Positions 35,132-44,790 of a stretch of 49,467 bases of DNA are shown piece by piece. The stretch is taken from positions 1-49,467 of the forward strand of contig NZ_JBDIVE010000016.1 of assembly GCF_039631295.1 (NCBI RefSeq). Reading direction: 5' to 3'. Under the pieces are notes generated by a model, which worked only from the letters and a program-made list of their open reading frames with translations, was not told the DNA's origin and made no database searches. Both the position numbers and the translations under genes were made by a program. Source of the stretch: Viridibacterium sediminicola. Lineage in GTDB: Bacteria > Pseudomonadota > Gammaproteobacteria > Burkholderiales > Rhodocyclaceae. How positions within the stretch are numbered: the stretch's first letter is position 1; the number at the start of each line of letters is the position of its first letter.

Positions 35132-37408
35132 ATGATTGCGCAAGAGCTGGAAGTCAGTCTCCACATGGCCTTTGTTGAAGCGCGTCAGAAGCGCCATGAG
35201 TTCATTACCGTCGAGCATCTGCTATTGGCTTTGCTCGACAATCCTTCCGCCGCCGAAGTGCTGCGCGCCTGCGCGGTCAATATCGACGAGCTGCGGCGTG
35301 AGCTGAGCAAGTTCATCGCCGAGCACACGCCGACCGTGTCGGGTTCGGAAGAGATCGACACGCAACCGACCCTGGGCTTCCAGCGCGTCATCCAGCGTGC
35401 GATCCTGCATGTGCAATCCTCGGGCAAGAAGGAAGTGACCGGCGCCAATGTGCTGGTTGCCATCTTCGGCGAGAAGGATTCGCACGCGGTGTACTTCCTG
35501 CAACGTCAGGGTGTTACCCGTCTCGACGTGGTCAATTTCATTTCGCACGGCATCGCCAAGACGCCGTCGCAAGCGCAACCTTCGCAAGGCAGCAAGTCCG
35601 AAGAGTCTGCCGAGAACGGCGAGGGCGAAGCCGCCGGTGCCGGTGGCGCGCTGGAAAGCTACACGCAGAACCTCAATCAGCAGGCCCTGGTCGGCAAGAT
35701 CGACCCGCTGATCGGCCGCGACAAGGAACTCGAACGCGTCATCCAGACGCTGTGCCGCCGCCGCAAGAACAATCCGCTGCTGGTTGGCGAAGCTGGCGTC
35801 GGTAAGACCGCGATTGCCGAAGGTCTGGCGCGCCGCATCGTTGAAGGCCGGGTGCCCGAAGTGCTTGAAAACGCCCAGGTTTACGCGCTCGACATGGGTG
35901 CCCTGCTGGCCGGCACCAAGTATCGTGGTGACTTCGAGCAGCGCCTGAAGGCGGTGCTCAAGCAACTGGTCGAGAACCAGAACGCGATCCTCTTCATCGA
36001 TGAAATCCACACCCTGATCGGTGCGGGCGCTGCCTCGGGCGGTACGCTGGACGCCAGCAACCTGCTCAAGCCAGCGCTCTCCTCGGGGCAGATGAAGTGC
36101 ATCGGGGCGACCACCTACAACGAATACCGCACGATCTTCGAGAAGGATCACGCCTTGTCGCGTCGCTTCCAGAAGGTCGAGGTCAACGAGCCTTCTGTCT
36201 CCGAAACCATCGAGATCCTCAAGGGGCTCAAGAGCCGTTTCGAAGAGCACCATGGCATCAAGTATTCGGCTGCGGCGATCACCAGCGCGGCCGAACTCTC
36301 GGCGCGCTTCATCAATGACCGCCATCTGCCGGACAAGGCCATCGATGTGATCGACGAGGCGGGTGCTGCGCAGCGCATCCTGCCCAAGAGCAAGCAGAAG
36401 AAGACCATCGGCAAGGGCGAGATCGAGGACATCGTGGCCAAGATCGCACGCATTCCGCCGCGCTCGGTCTCCAATGACGACCGCGCCGCGCTGGCCAATC
36501 TGGACCGCGACCTGAAGAACATGGTCTTCGGTCAGGATCCGGCCATCGACGCGCTGGCCAAGGCGATCAAGATGTCGCGCTCCGGCCTGGGCAATCCGCT
36601 CAAGCCGATCGGCTCCTTCCTGTTCAGCGGCCCGACCGGTGTCGGCAAGACCGAGGTCGCACGTCAGCTCGCTTACACCCTGGGTATCGAGCTGGTGCGC
36701 TTCGACATGTCCGAATACATGGAGCGTCACGCGGTCAGCCGCCTGATCGGCGCGCCTCCGGGCTATGTCGGCTTCGACCAGGGCGGTCTGCTCACCGAAG
36801 CGGTGAACAAGAAGCCGCATTGCGTGCTGCTGCTCGACGAAATCGAGAAGGCGCATCCGGACATCTACAACATCCTGCTGCAGGTCATGGACCACGGCAA
36901 GCTCACCGACAACAACGGGCGTCAGGCCGATTTCCGCAATGTGATCATCATCATGACCACCAATGCGGGCCAGGAAGCGCTGACCAAGAGCACCATGGGC
37001 TTTACCAGCAGCAAGGCGCCGGGCGACGAAATGGGCGAGATCAAGCGCTTGTTCACGCCGGAGTTCCGCAACCGTCTGGACGCGACGATCTCCTTCAAGC
37101 CGCTCGATCGCGAGATCATCATGCGCGTGGTCGACAAGTTCCTGTTGCAACTGGAAGCCCAGCTGCAAGAGAAGAAGGTCGATGCGACCTTCTCCGACGC
37201 GCTGCGTGCCTGGCTGTGCGAAAAGGGTTTCGATCCGCTGATGGGCGCCCGCCCGATGTCGCGCCTGATTCAGGACACCATCCGTTCGGCGCTTGCCGAC
37301 GAGCTGCTGTTCGGCCGTCTGGCCAGCGGTGGTCGGGTCAGCATCGATGTCGACGACAAGGGCGAGGTCAAGCTGCACTTCGACGAACTGGAAACGGCGC
37401 CCGCCTGA
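35132..37408 (+). CDS. clpA: ATP-dependent Clp protease ATP-binding subunit ClpA
   Basis: 758 residues. The N-domain (about 1–140) is followed by two AAA+ modules: the first with Walker A GEAGVGKTAIAEG and Walker B ILFIDEIHTL, the second with GPTGVGKTEVARQ and VLLLDEIEKAHPD. A short acidic linker (SEESAENGEGEAAG) separates the N-domain and AAA1. ClpA unfolds proteins for ClpP; clpP is not in the window. The IGL/IGF loop for ClpP docking is not obvious, though the region TMGFTSSKAPGDEMGEI is in the right place. A good terminator follows. Confidence 0.96.
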   Translation: MIAQELEVSLHMAFVEARQKRHEFITVEHLLLALLDNPSAAEVLRACAVNIDELRRELSKFIAEHTPTVSGSEEIDTQPTLGFQRVIQRAILHVQSSGKKEVTGANVLVAIFGEKDSHAVYFLQRQGVTRLDVVNFISHGIAKTPSQAQPSQGSKSEESAENGEGEAAGAGGALESYTQNLNQQALVGKIDPLIGRDKELERVIQTLCRRRKNNPLLVGEAGVGKTAIAEGLARRIVEGRVPEVLENAQVYALDMGALLAGTKYRGDFEQRLKAVLKQLVENQNAILFIDEIHTLIGAGAASGGTLDASNLLKPALSSGQMKCIGATTYNEYRTIFEKDHALSRRFQKVEVNEPSVSETIEILKGLKSRFEEHHGIKYSAAAITSAAELSARFINDRHLPDKAIDVIDEAGAAQRILPKSKQKKTIGKGEIEDIVAKIARIPPRSVSNDDRAALANLDRDLKNMVFGQDPAIDALAKAIKMSRSGLGNPLKPIGSFLFSGPTGVGKTEVARQLAYTLGIELVRFDMSEYMERHAVSRLIGAPPGYVGFDQGGLLTEAVNKKPHCVLLLDEIEKAHPDIYNILLQVMDHGKLTDNNGRQADFRNVIIIMTTNAGQEALTKSTMGFTSSKAPGDEMGEIKRLFTPEFRNRLDATISFKPLDREIIMRVVDKFLLQLEAQLQEKKVDATFSDALRAWLCEKGFDPLMGARPMSRLIQDTIRSALADELLFGRLASGGRVSIDVDDKGEVKLHFDELETAPA

Positions 37409-37428
37409 TCCTCGTTTCGCTCAATACC

Positions 37429-37458
37429 AAGGCCCGGCTTGTCCGGGCCTTTTCTTTT
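37429..37458 (+). terminator. Rho-independent terminator of clpSA
   Basis: AAGGCCCGG and CCGGGCCTT pair perfectly around CTTGT and are followed by TTCTTTT, 20 bases after the clpA stop. Confidence 0.9.
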
Positions 37459-37570
37459 GGGCGCGGCGCGCGGGCGCAAGCTTCACAAAAGCTTCATTCA
37501 AGCAATGAACAATGTGGCCGATCACAGAGTGCCGCCAGGTGGTGGGCGGCGTCTTTCGAGGATCGAAGTC

Positions 37571-39421
37571 ATGCAAGTCATAGAAGAAGCCGGCCTGGGC
37601 AGCGTCCGCACACTGATGGCGAACAATGCGCTGTCGGTGGTGTTCCAGCCGATTGCGCACCTGGGCGAGGCCAGTCTGTTCGGTTACGAGGCCTTGGTGC
37701 GTGGCCCGCAGGAGACGCCCCTGCATCGCCCCGACGCGCTGTTTGCGGCGGCTGCGCGCGAGGCCTGCGGCATCGAGCTGGAGCTGCATTGCTGCCGTCT
37801 GGCAATCCGCGAATTCGCCCGCCAGCGCAGCAGCGGCAAGTTGCTGCTCAATCTGAGCCCGCATGCGCTGGTCGGTTCGCAGGCCGAGCAGCGTGCGGCC
37901 TTGCTCGATTACGCGCAGCGCATGGGCATCCTGTCCTCACGTCTGATCGTCGAACTGACCGAGCATGATCGCGTCACCCAGCCCGAGGTCTACAAGGCTG
38001 CGCTGGCGCCCTGGCGCAGTGCGGGTGTTTTGCTGGCGCTGGATGATTTTGGCGATGGCCGTTCCAGCCTGCGCGCCTGGACCGAGTTGCGCCCCGATCT
38101 GGTCAAGATCGACAAGCACTTCGTGCAGGGCGTGCATGCCGACAATGAGCGCTTCGAGGTGCTGCGGGTGCTCAAGTACATCGCCGAGCGCTTTGGCGGC
38201 AAGCTGGTGGCCGAGGGCATCGAGGCGGATGCCGACCTGGCCGTGCTGCGCGACATGGGCATCTGCTACGGTCAGGGCTTCCTGCTCGGGCGCCCGGCGC
38301 CGCTGGTGCAGCAGACTCTGCCGCAAGCCGTGCTCGATACCCTGCATGCGCGCCAGCTGGCGGTGTTTCCGGAAGTGCGCACGGCCGTGCATAGCAGTCT
38401 GACGGCTGAGACGCTGATCGCGCCGGTGCCGCCGGTGTCGGCGAATATGCGCAATGCCGAGCTGGCGCGGCGCTTCATGGAGCAGCCGGCCCTGCACGCG
38501 GTGGCGGTGGTGTCCGACGATATGCGCCCGCTGGGCCTGATCAATCACCAGGCCTTCATCGATCGCTATGCCCAGCCGTATCACAAGGAACTCTACGACC
38601 GTAAGGCATGTTCGCTGTTCATGAACAGCGCACCGCTGATCATCGAGCAGGACACGCCGCTGATGAATCTGGTCGATGTCTTGCGCGGCGACGACCAGCG
38701 CTATCTGGTCGATGGCTTCATCATCTGCCACGAGGGGCGCTATGTCGGCTTGGGCACCGGCGAGCGCCTGGTGCGCGCGGTGTCCGAGCTTCGCATCGAG
38801 GCGGCACGCCATGCCAATCCGCTGACCGCCTTGCCGGGCAATATCCCGATCAGTGAGCACATTGATCGCCTGCTGACCGGGCAGGCGCCCTTTGTCGCGT
38901 GCTATTGCGATCTGCGTCACTTCAAGCCCTTCAATGATTGCTACGGCTACTGGCGGGGCGATGAAATGATCCGTCTGGTCGCCAGCTTGCTGCTCAATCA
39001 TTGCGATCCGCTGCGCGATTTCGTCGGCCATGTCGGTGGCGACGACTTCGTGGTGCTGATGCAGAGCGAAGACTGGGAAGCGCGCTGCCGTGCGGTGATC
39101 GAGGCCTTCAATACGCGCAGCCGCAGCCTCTACGACGCTGAGGCACTTGAGCGCAAGGGGATCGAGTCGGAGGATCGCCACGGCAATCCGAGCTTCTTCC
39201 CGCTCAGCTCGCTGGTGATTGGTGTGGTGCGCGTCGAAGCGGGGGCGCTGGCCTGCCACGAGGATGTGGCCACTGCGGCGGCGGCAGCCAAGCGCGCGGC
39301 CAAGCATCAGCCAGATGGCTTCTTCATGCAGGAGGCGTCGTTCGGTGGCGATGTGCAGGGCGCGCTGAGCAAACGGCCGCGCATGCATCCCCTGCATCGC
39401 GCCTTGTGTTCGAACATCTGA
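37571..39421 (+). CDS. EAL–CBS–GGDEF signalling protein
   Basis: 616 residues from the ATG at 37571, preceded by GAGG at a nine-base spacing; the ATG at 37505 is an alternative. The EAL domain (about 15–250) has an intact catalytic set: YEALVRG, NLSPHAL, ELTEHD, LDDFGDGRSSL, KIDKHF and AEGIEADAD, so c-di-GMP hydrolysis is likely. A CBS-type region (about 285–415) links to a GGDEF domain (about 430–590) whose signature is GGDDF, with no RxxD inhibitory site. The C-terminal domain may be weakly active or regulatory. No membrane segment; cytoplasmic. Confidence 0.88.
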   Translation: MQVIEEAGLGSVRTLMANNALSVVFQPIAHLGEASLFGYEALVRGPQETPLHRPDALFAAAAREACGIELELHCCRLAIREFARQRSSGKLLLNLSPHALVGSQAEQRAALLDYAQRMGILSSRLIVELTEHDRVTQPEVYKAALAPWRSAGVLLALDDFGDGRSSLRAWTELRPDLVKIDKHFVQGVHADNERFEVLRVLKYIAERFGGKLVAEGIEADADLAVLRDMGICYGQGFLLGRPAPLVQQTLPQAVLDTLHARQLAVFPEVRTAVHSSLTAETLIAPVPPVSANMRNAELARRFMEQPALHAVAVVSDDMRPLGLINHQAFIDRYAQPYHKELYDRKACSLFMNSAPLIIEQDTPLMNLVDVLRGDDQRYLVDGFIICHEGRYVGLGTGERLVRAVSELRIEAARHANPLTALPGNIPISEHIDRLLTGQAPFVACYCDLRHFKPFNDCYGYWRGDEMIRLVASLLLNHCDPLRDFVGHVGGDDFVVLMQSEDWEARCRAVIEAFNTRSRSLYDAEALERKGIESEDRHGNPSFFPLSSLVIGVVRVEAGALACHEDVATAAAAAKRAAKHQPDGFFMQEASFGGDVQGALSKRPRMHPLHRALCSNI

Positions 39422-39436
39422 AGCTGGGTGAATAAA

Positions 39437-39468
39437 AAAGCCCGTGCGCCGGAGGGCGGACGGGCTTT
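39437..39468 (-). terminator. Terminator between EAL gene and cupin gene
   Basis: AAAGCCCG and CGGGCTTT pair, with further pairing inside (GCGCC/GGCG). On the minus strand the stem is followed by TTTTTTATTC, so it terminates the cupin gene well; on the plus strand it may also stop the EAL transcript. Confidence 0.85.
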
Positions 39469-39485
39469 GGCTGGAGTGATCGCGA

Positions 39486-39815
39486 TCAGGCCTTGCGGAA
39501 GTCTTCGCGCGGCGGGCTGAAGGTGTCGTAGAGCAGGGTTTCCTCGCCTTGTTTGGCGAGAAAACCATGTGGCAGGCCGCTGGGGACAAAGATCACGTCA
39601 CCCTGGCGCATTTCGTACTGCTGGTCGACGATGGTGTAGGTGCCGCCGCCATAGACCACCAGGGTCGTCTGTTCGTGCGGATGGCTGTGCATATAGCCTT
39701 CGGCGCCAGGCTGGAAGTGCACTTCCACCTGCATCAATTGCGTGCCGTCGGCGACGATGCGGCGTTTGACGCCGCCACCCAGCTCTTCCCAGTCAGGTTT
39801 CTTCAGTTCAGGCAT
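39486..39815 (-). CDS. Small cupin-domain protein
   Basis: 109 residues with GGAGG upstream of the start. One cupin barrel: motif 1 near GYMHSHPHEQTTLVVYGGGTY gives the His-rich metal site, and motif 2 is MRQGDVIFVPSGLPHGF. These proteins bind a divalent metal and small ligands, as enzymes or sensors. It is monocistronic with a strong terminator. The function is not determined by sequence. Confidence 0.9.
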   Translation of the reverse strand: MPELKKPDWEELGGGVKRRIVADGTQLMQVEVHFQPGAEGYMHSHPHEQTTLVVYGGGTYTIVDQQYEMRQGDVIFVPSGLPHGFLAKQGEETLLYDTFSPPREDFRKA

Positions 39816-39886
39816 CTCGGACCTCCGTGTGTTGCGTGGTGATCGAAGCGGCCAACCGGGTTTCGGCCGGCCGCTTCCATGAGGAC

Positions 39887-41260
39887 TTAGAACGGCAGCG
39901 TCAGGCCGGGCCAGGCAGCGCTGATGGCCTCGCGGAACACCGCCTGGATGCGTTCGAGCGCAGCGGCATTGTCTGCCTCGAAGCGCAGCACGACAACCGG
40001 CGTGGTGTTCGAGGAGCGCGCCAGGCCAAAGCCGTCGGCAAACTCGACGCGCAGACCGTCGATGGTGATGCGCTCGGCTTCGCCGTCGAATTTCAGCGCT
40101 TGCAACTTGGCCACCAGCTGGGCCGGTTCGCCTTCCTGCATCTTGATGTTCAGCTCGGGCGTGCTGACGGCGTTCGGCAGCGCCTTGAGGATGGCGTTGG
40201 CGTCCGGGCTGCGCGAGAGGATCTCGAGCAGGCGCACACCGGTGTAGAGACCGTCGTCAAAGCCGTACCAGCGTTCCTTGAAGAACATGTGGCCGCTCAT
40301 CTCGCCGGCCAGCGGTGCGCCGGTTTCCTTGAGCTTGGCCTTGACCAGGGCGTGGCCGGTGTTCCACATCACCGGCTCGCCGCCATGCTGGCGGATCCAC
40401 GGTGCGAGGTTGCGCGTGCATTTGACGTCGTAAATGATCTGGCCGCCGGGCACGCGGCTCAGCACGTCGGCGGCAAACAGCATCAGCTGGCGGTCCGGGT
40501 AGATGATCTCGCCATCCTTGGTGACCACGCCGAGGCGGTCGCCGTCACCGTCGAACGCCAGGCCGAGTTCGGCATCGCTGCTCTTGAGCGCGGCGATCAC
40601 GTCTTCGAGGTTTTCCGGCTTGGAAGGATCCGGGTGATGGTTGGGGAAGTTGCCGTCGACTTCGGAGAACAGCTCGACCAGTTCGCAGCCGAGCCTCTTG
40701 TAGAGCTCGGGCGCGGTGTTGCCGGCGACGCCGTTACCGCTGTCGAGCACGATCTTCAGCGGGCGGGCCAGCTTCACATCGGCGAGGATGCGCTCGATGT
40801 AGGCTTGGCGCACATCGGTGTGCGAGATCTTGCCGGCGCCGTGGGCGAAGTCGTTTTCGATGATGCGGCGGCGCAGGTCCTGAATCATGTTGCCGTACAG
40901 CGTCTGACCGCCGAGCACCATCTTCAGGCCGTTGTAGTCGGGCGGGTTGTGGCTGCCGGTGATCGACACGCAGCTGTGGGTGTCCAGATGGTAGGCGGCG
41001 AAATAGGTGATCGGCGTGGCGACGCAGCCGATGTCGATGACATCGATGCCGGCGGCGGTGATGCCCTCGGCCAGCGCGGCGGCAAAGGCGGGGCCGGAGA
41101 GGCGACCGTCACGGCCGATGACGATGGCCTTCTGACCACGCGCCAGGGCTTCGCTGCCCAGCGCCTGGCCAATGCCGCGCACGGTTTCAACGGTCAGGCT
41201 CTTGTCGACGATGCCACGGATGTCATAGGCCTTGAAGATTTCTGCTGCGGGTTGCGTCAT
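39887..41260 (-). CDS. Phosphomannomutase/phosphoglucomutase
   Basis: 457 residues from the ATG at 41260; a TTG at 41266 with closer GGAG spacing is possible. The alpha-D-phosphohexomutase domains are clear: the phosphoserine loop ITGSHNPPDYNGLK, the metal loop AFDGDGDRLG, the sugar-specificity loop MSGHMFFKERWYG (GEMSGH), and a C-terminal RSSNTTP phosphate-binding loop. It interconverts hexose 1- and 6-phosphates for nucleotide sugar and polysaccharide synthesis (AlgC/ManB type). Monocistronic. Confidence 0.95.
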   Translation of the reverse strand: MTQPAAEIFKAYDIRGIVDKSLTVETVRGIGQALGSEALARGQKAIVIGRDGRLSGPAFAAALAEGITAAGIDVIDIGCVATPITYFAAYHLDTHSCVSITGSHNPPDYNGLKMVLGGQTLYGNMIQDLRRRIIENDFAHGAGKISHTDVRQAYIERILADVKLARPLKIVLDSGNGVAGNTAPELYKRLGCELVELFSEVDGNFPNHHPDPSKPENLEDVIAALKSSDAELGLAFDGDGDRLGVVTKDGEIIYPDRQLMLFAADVLSRVPGGQIIYDVKCTRNLAPWIRQHGGEPVMWNTGHALVKAKLKETGAPLAGEMSGHMFFKERWYGFDDGLYTGVRLLEILSRSPDANAILKALPNAVSTPELNIKMQEGEPAQLVAKLQALKFDGEAERITIDGLRVEFADGFGLARSSNTTPVVVLRFEADNAAALERIQAVFREAISAAWPGLTLPF

Positions 41261-41303
41261 GTGCAAAACACTCCGTTTGAAAGATGAAAGGGGGACTGCT
41301 TTT

Positions 41304-42392
41304 TTAGAAAATCAGGGTCAGCGCACCGGTCAGGCCTTGCAGGCGGCAGTTGGCGATCTCGCCGGATGCAAAGAATCCGCAGAGCGGCAGCTGGTCGAAG
41401 ACTTCGCCGATCATCGCGACTTCGCTGTCGTCACGCTCGAACAAGGCCGCACCGCGGCCGGCCGCGCTGATGTAGATGCCGGCGACCGGCGGCTCCGGGC
41501 AGGCCTGGCGCAGACCCAGCAGCATCTGGCGAAAATCGCTGGCGGCGGATTCGGCATCCTGCTTGACGAACAGCAGGTGCTGGCCCTCGCTGACCTGGTC
41601 ATTGATCGCGAAGCTGCCCTGGCGCAGGTTGAAATCGGTGATATGGCGCACTGCGAATGCGCGCTGCACGCCGGGCTCGGCGCACAGACCGACTTGCAGA
41701 TTGCGCGTGGCACGGCGCAGATCGGCCCCCAGTGCAGGGCCGATGGCTTCGCGGAAAACCTTCAGTGCCGGGCGTCCGTCCAGCTCCGTGATCACCGCTT
41801 CTTCGACACCGGTGACGCGCCAGCTGCCGGGCAGGGCCACGCAGCCCTGGCTGAGGCCGGTCACCAGGCGGATGCGCTCATCGAAAGCCACGCCGGAGAC
41901 GCCGCCATTGAGCGGCGCATTGGCAATCTGCAGGGTCTTCGAGTGGCCGCTGGCCAGACCGCCGCAGACATTGTCCGAGCGCACCTTGCTGGCCATGTCG
42001 AGGATCAGGTCGCTCATGTCCGGTGTCGCCGGATCGCCGTGAATCAGCGCGCCATATGCAGCGAAGTCGCGCGGCAGGGGGTTGCGGCCGGAAAACACGC
42101 GAAAGCTGTCTGCCGGCAGCCGGAACAGCATCAAGGAGATGGCGGGCGCATCCAGCTCGGCTTCGCCGGCACCGAGCACGCCGATACCACTGGCGCCGAC
42201 CCAGTCGTTCACGCCGGTGGCGGCACGCAGGCGCTCGATCAGCGCAGCGCTGACGCCATTGAAGCGGTCGGAGAAGTAGATCAGTCCGAGATTGGCGCCG
42301 TCGATGCGCTGCAAACGGTGGATCGCGTGTTCCAGCGCCAGGTGCCAGTCATTGGCAAGGGCGTAGGCGCTGCTGGCAAGACAGGCACTCAT
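41304..42392 (-). CDS. FIST domain signalling protein
   Basis: 362 residues from the ATG at 42392, which overlaps the PhaM stop (ATGA) and has GGAAG upstream. It contains the FIST N domain (about 25–215, NLGLIYFSDRFN and VGASGIGVLG) and FIST C domain (about 220–355, ending with CGFFASGEIANCRLQG), the latter block being a strong hallmark. FIST domains are predicted sensors of small ligands, often amino acids, usually attached to or next to kinases. Here it stands alone, translationally coupled to a PHA-granule regulator, with a hybrid kinase gene further upstream on the same strand. Confidence 0.9.
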   Translation of the reverse strand: MSACLASSAYALANDWHLALEHAIHRLQRIDGANLGLIYFSDRFNGVSAALIERLRAATGVNDWVGASGIGVLGAGEAELDAPAISLMLFRLPADSFRVFSGRNPLPRDFAAYGALIHGDPATPDMSDLILDMASKVRSDNVCGGLASGHSKTLQIANAPLNGGVSGVAFDERIRLVTGLSQGCVALPGSWRVTGVEEAVITELDGRPALKVFREAIGPALGADLRRATRNLQVGLCAEPGVQRAFAVRHITDFNLRQGSFAINDQVSEGQHLLFVKQDAESAASDFRQMLLGLRQACPEPPVAGIYISAAGRGAALFERDDSEVAMIGEVFDQLPLCGFFASGEIANCRLQGLTGALTLIF

Positions 42393-42781
42393 TTCTTCCG
42401 GCTGTTTTTCGGTGTTTCGTCCGCCGTGGCGGCGGGTGGCGGTGGGCTGGTCTCGGTCTTGGCGGCATCGGCTGCAGGCATGAACGGCCAGGCCCACAGG
42501 GCCGGGTTGGCAAAGGGATTGCCCGCTTCCGCACTACCGCTCTGACTCATGGCGCGCACCGCCGACAGCGCTGCGCGTTGGACCTCCAGCCCCTGGATGG
42601 TCATCTGCAGCATCGACAGATTGATCTTCAGCCAGCCTTCGACCGCCTTGAGATCATTGATGCGGCGTTCGATTTCATCGGCATCCATGGTCGGAGCCGT
42701 CATGCCAGGCAGGCCGAAGCCCATATTGCTCCACATCTGGCGCATGAAATCGAAGTGATTGTTTTCGGGCGGACTGCTCAT
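42389..42781 (-). CDS. phaM: PhaM-family polyhydroxyalkanoate granule protein
   Basis: 130 residues from the ATG at 42781 (GGAG upstream). The family core is visible: FDFMRQMWSNMGFGLPGM, then DADEIERRINDLKAVEGWLKI and a coiled helical region LSMLQMTIQGLEVQRAAL. In Ralstonia PhaM activates PHA synthase and tethers granules to the nucleoid through a lysine-rich C-terminal tail. Here the tail is short (NSRKK) and lacks repeated PAKKA units, so nucleoid binding may be weaker. Overlap with the FIST gene is four bases. No phaC or phasin gene is in the window. Confidence 0.88.
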   Translation of the reverse strand: MSSPPENNHFDFMRQMWSNMGFGLPGMTAPTMDADEIERRINDLKAVEGWLKINLSMLQMTIQGLEVQRAALSAVRAMSQSGSAEAGNPFANPALWAWPFMPAADAAKTETSPPPPAATADETPKNSRKK

Positions 42782-42852
42782 CTTGGGCTCCAGCGGCATG
42801 GACGGCGGTGTGGGGGCGAGGGGGTATCGCAGTGTTCAATAGTACCGCGATG

Positions 42853-44790
42853 TCAGCCTGTCCCGCTGCCCTGAACGAGTTCATGCTCGGGGTTGAAGAC
42901 ATGGACGACAGCGGCACGTAATTTGGCCGGGCGCACCGGCTTGTGCAGTAGCGGAATGCCTAGCTCGGTGGCGCGGCGAATGACTTCGGGGCCGGTGTCG
43001 CCGGAGAGCAGCAGGCCGGGCAGGGCGGGGCCGTAGCGCTGGCGCAGGTTGGCGATCACTTCGAGGCCATTGTGCGGGCCGGGCAGGCGGAAGTCGCTGA
43101 TCAGCACTTGCGGCACCACTTCGTTGTCGTTGAGTGCCTCGATCAGCGCCGCCATGCTCTCACCCGACACCACGTAGCAGCCCCAGGCACGCAGCAGGCC
43201 CGCGAGACTCTCCATGGCCAGGGTATCGTCATCGACGATGGCGACCACCAGACCGACCAGATTGCTGATGGCGCGGTGTTCGCTGATCTGGTTTTCCTGC
43301 GGACGTGCCGCTTCGACCGCAATACTGAAGACCGCGCCACGGCCGGTCTGCGAACGCAGATCGATGCTGTGACCGAGCAGGGCCACCAGGCGTCGGACGA
43401 TGGCCAGTCCCAGGCCGAGGCCCTTGCTGCGATCACGTGCCGGATTGTGCAGCTGGACAAATTCCTGGAACACGCTGTCCTGCGCTTCGCTGGGAATGCC
43501 GATGCCACTGTCGCGTACCTCGATATGGATCTGGCTGCCACGCTTGCGCGCCGTCACCATGACCGCTCCGCGCGTGGTGTAGCGCAGCGCATTGGTGACC
43601 AGATTCATGAGGATGCGTTCGAACAGCATCGGATCACTGTCGATCCAGTAGCGTGTCGGTACCACGCGCAGCGTGAGGCCTTTGTCTGCCGCGTCATGCT
43701 GGTATTCCTCGGCGATGCGTTCGAACAAGGGACCCAGCGCGAAGGGGTGAGGATTGGCGGTCACCACGCCAGCGTCGAGCTTGGAGATGTCCAGCAGGCT
43801 GTCGAGCAGGTTTTCCATCGCCTCGGCTGAGGCCGAGATGCGTTCGATGAGCTGGCGCGTTTCGCAGTTGTGGTCCTTGTTGGCCAGGTCGGCGATGAAC
43901 AGGCCCAAGGCGTGCATCGGCTGCCGCAAATCGTGACTGGCGGCGGCCAGGAAACGCGATTTGGCGAGATTGGCGTGTTCCGCCTCCTCCTTGCGCTCGC
44001 GCAATTCGGCCGTGGCAATCGCCACTTGCTGCTCCAGGCTCTCGCGTGAGCGCTGGAGGCGCTGCGTCATCTCGTTGAGACCCTCGGCCAGCTGACGCAA
44101 TGAGCCGCCGCCCTCGATGGGAACTTGTGTATCCAGTCTGCCGCGACCAATGTCCGCCACGCTCTTGGCAATCTTGTGGATGGGGCGACTGACCGATTGG
44201 CTCATCCATGCCGCCAGGGCGGCGGTGATCGCCAGCACCAGCAGCAGCGTTCCCGCCGCCGCCAGCACCTGGGATTGCTTGCGATTGTCGAGCCGGTCCA
44301 GCGAGATCAGCAACACGATCTCGCCCAGGGCAGCAGGTTTGTCCGGAAGCGGCTCGCCGTCGGAGAGTGCGTAAGGCGATTCGTCCGCGGCAGTTGTCGC
44401 GGCCACCGGCTCGGCGATGCGCAGCAGATTGTTGCCCAGCTGGGTGATCGACTGGTATGGCAGGCGCGGATCCGAGGCGTGCGCCTGCAAGCCGGCGACG
44501 GCCAGGAGGTTGTGATTGCTGTCAAAAATCGACACGCCCTGCAGATCGGAGCGCGACAGGGCAGAATTAGCCAGCTGAGAGAGCATCTCGCGGTTGCCGG
44601 CAAACAGCCCGAACTCCGAGGCGGCGGCCAGCTGGCGGGCCAGCGCCTGGCCGCGCTGCTGCAAGGCTTCTTCGAGGTCGTGCAGACGCGAGAAAGTCAG
44701 GATTGCAGTCAGCAGGAAGCCCAGCACGATCGTTGGCACGATCGCCACCAGCAGGACGCGGGCACGGATGTCCTGATTACGCCAGATCAT
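42853..44790 (-). CDS. Hybrid histidine kinase (HAMP, HisKA, HATPase, receiver)
   Basis: 645 residues; the ATG overlaps the stop of the upstream binding-protein gene by four bases. TM helix 1 (about 12–32), periplasmic region, TM helix 2 (about 172–192), HAMP (about 193–245), HisKA with SHDLRQPMHALG (His near 285), HATPase with NLVTNALRYTTRG, RDSGIGIP and KGLGLGLAI, and a C-terminal receiver with acceptor Asp near 566 (LISDFRLPGPH). The HDLRQP-type core is a common hybrid kinase group. The overlap with a periplasmic binding protein suggests that protein senses the signal; the NarL-type regulator at 46094 is the likely output. Confidence 0.93.
   Translation of the reverse strand: MIWRNQDIRARVLLVAIVPTIVLGFLLTAILTFSRLHDLEEALQQRGQALARQLAAASEFGLFAGNREMLSQLANSALSRSDLQGVSIFDSNHNLLAVAGLQAHASDPRLPYQSITQLGNNLLRIAEPVAATTAADESPYALSDGEPLPDKPAALGEIVLLISLDRLDNRKQSQVLAAAGTLLLVLAITAALAAWMSQSVSRPIHKIAKSVADIGRGRLDTQVPIEGGGSLRQLAEGLNEMTQRLQRSRESLEQQVAIATAELRERKEEAEHANLAKSRFLAAASHDLRQPMHALGLFIADLANKDHNCETRQLIERISASAEAMENLLDSLLDISKLDAGVVTANPHPFALGPLFERIAEEYQHDAADKGLTLRVVPTRYWIDSDPMLFERILMNLVTNALRYTTRGAVMVTARKRGSQIHIEVRDSGIGIPSEAQDSVFQEFVQLHNPARDRSKGLGLGLAIVRRLVALLGHSIDLRSQTGRGAVFSIAVEAARPQENQISEHRAISNLVGLVVAIVDDDTLAMESLAGLLRAWGCYVVSGESMAALIEALNDNEVVPQVLISDFRLPGPHNGLEVIANLRQRYGPALPGLLLSGDTGPEVIRRATELGIPLLHKPVRPAKLRAAVVHVFNPEHELVQGSGTG

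Noticed and set aside
35222..37378. Long open frame antisense to clpA
   Set aside because: Explained by high GC at third codon positions of clpA; no start signals or domains.
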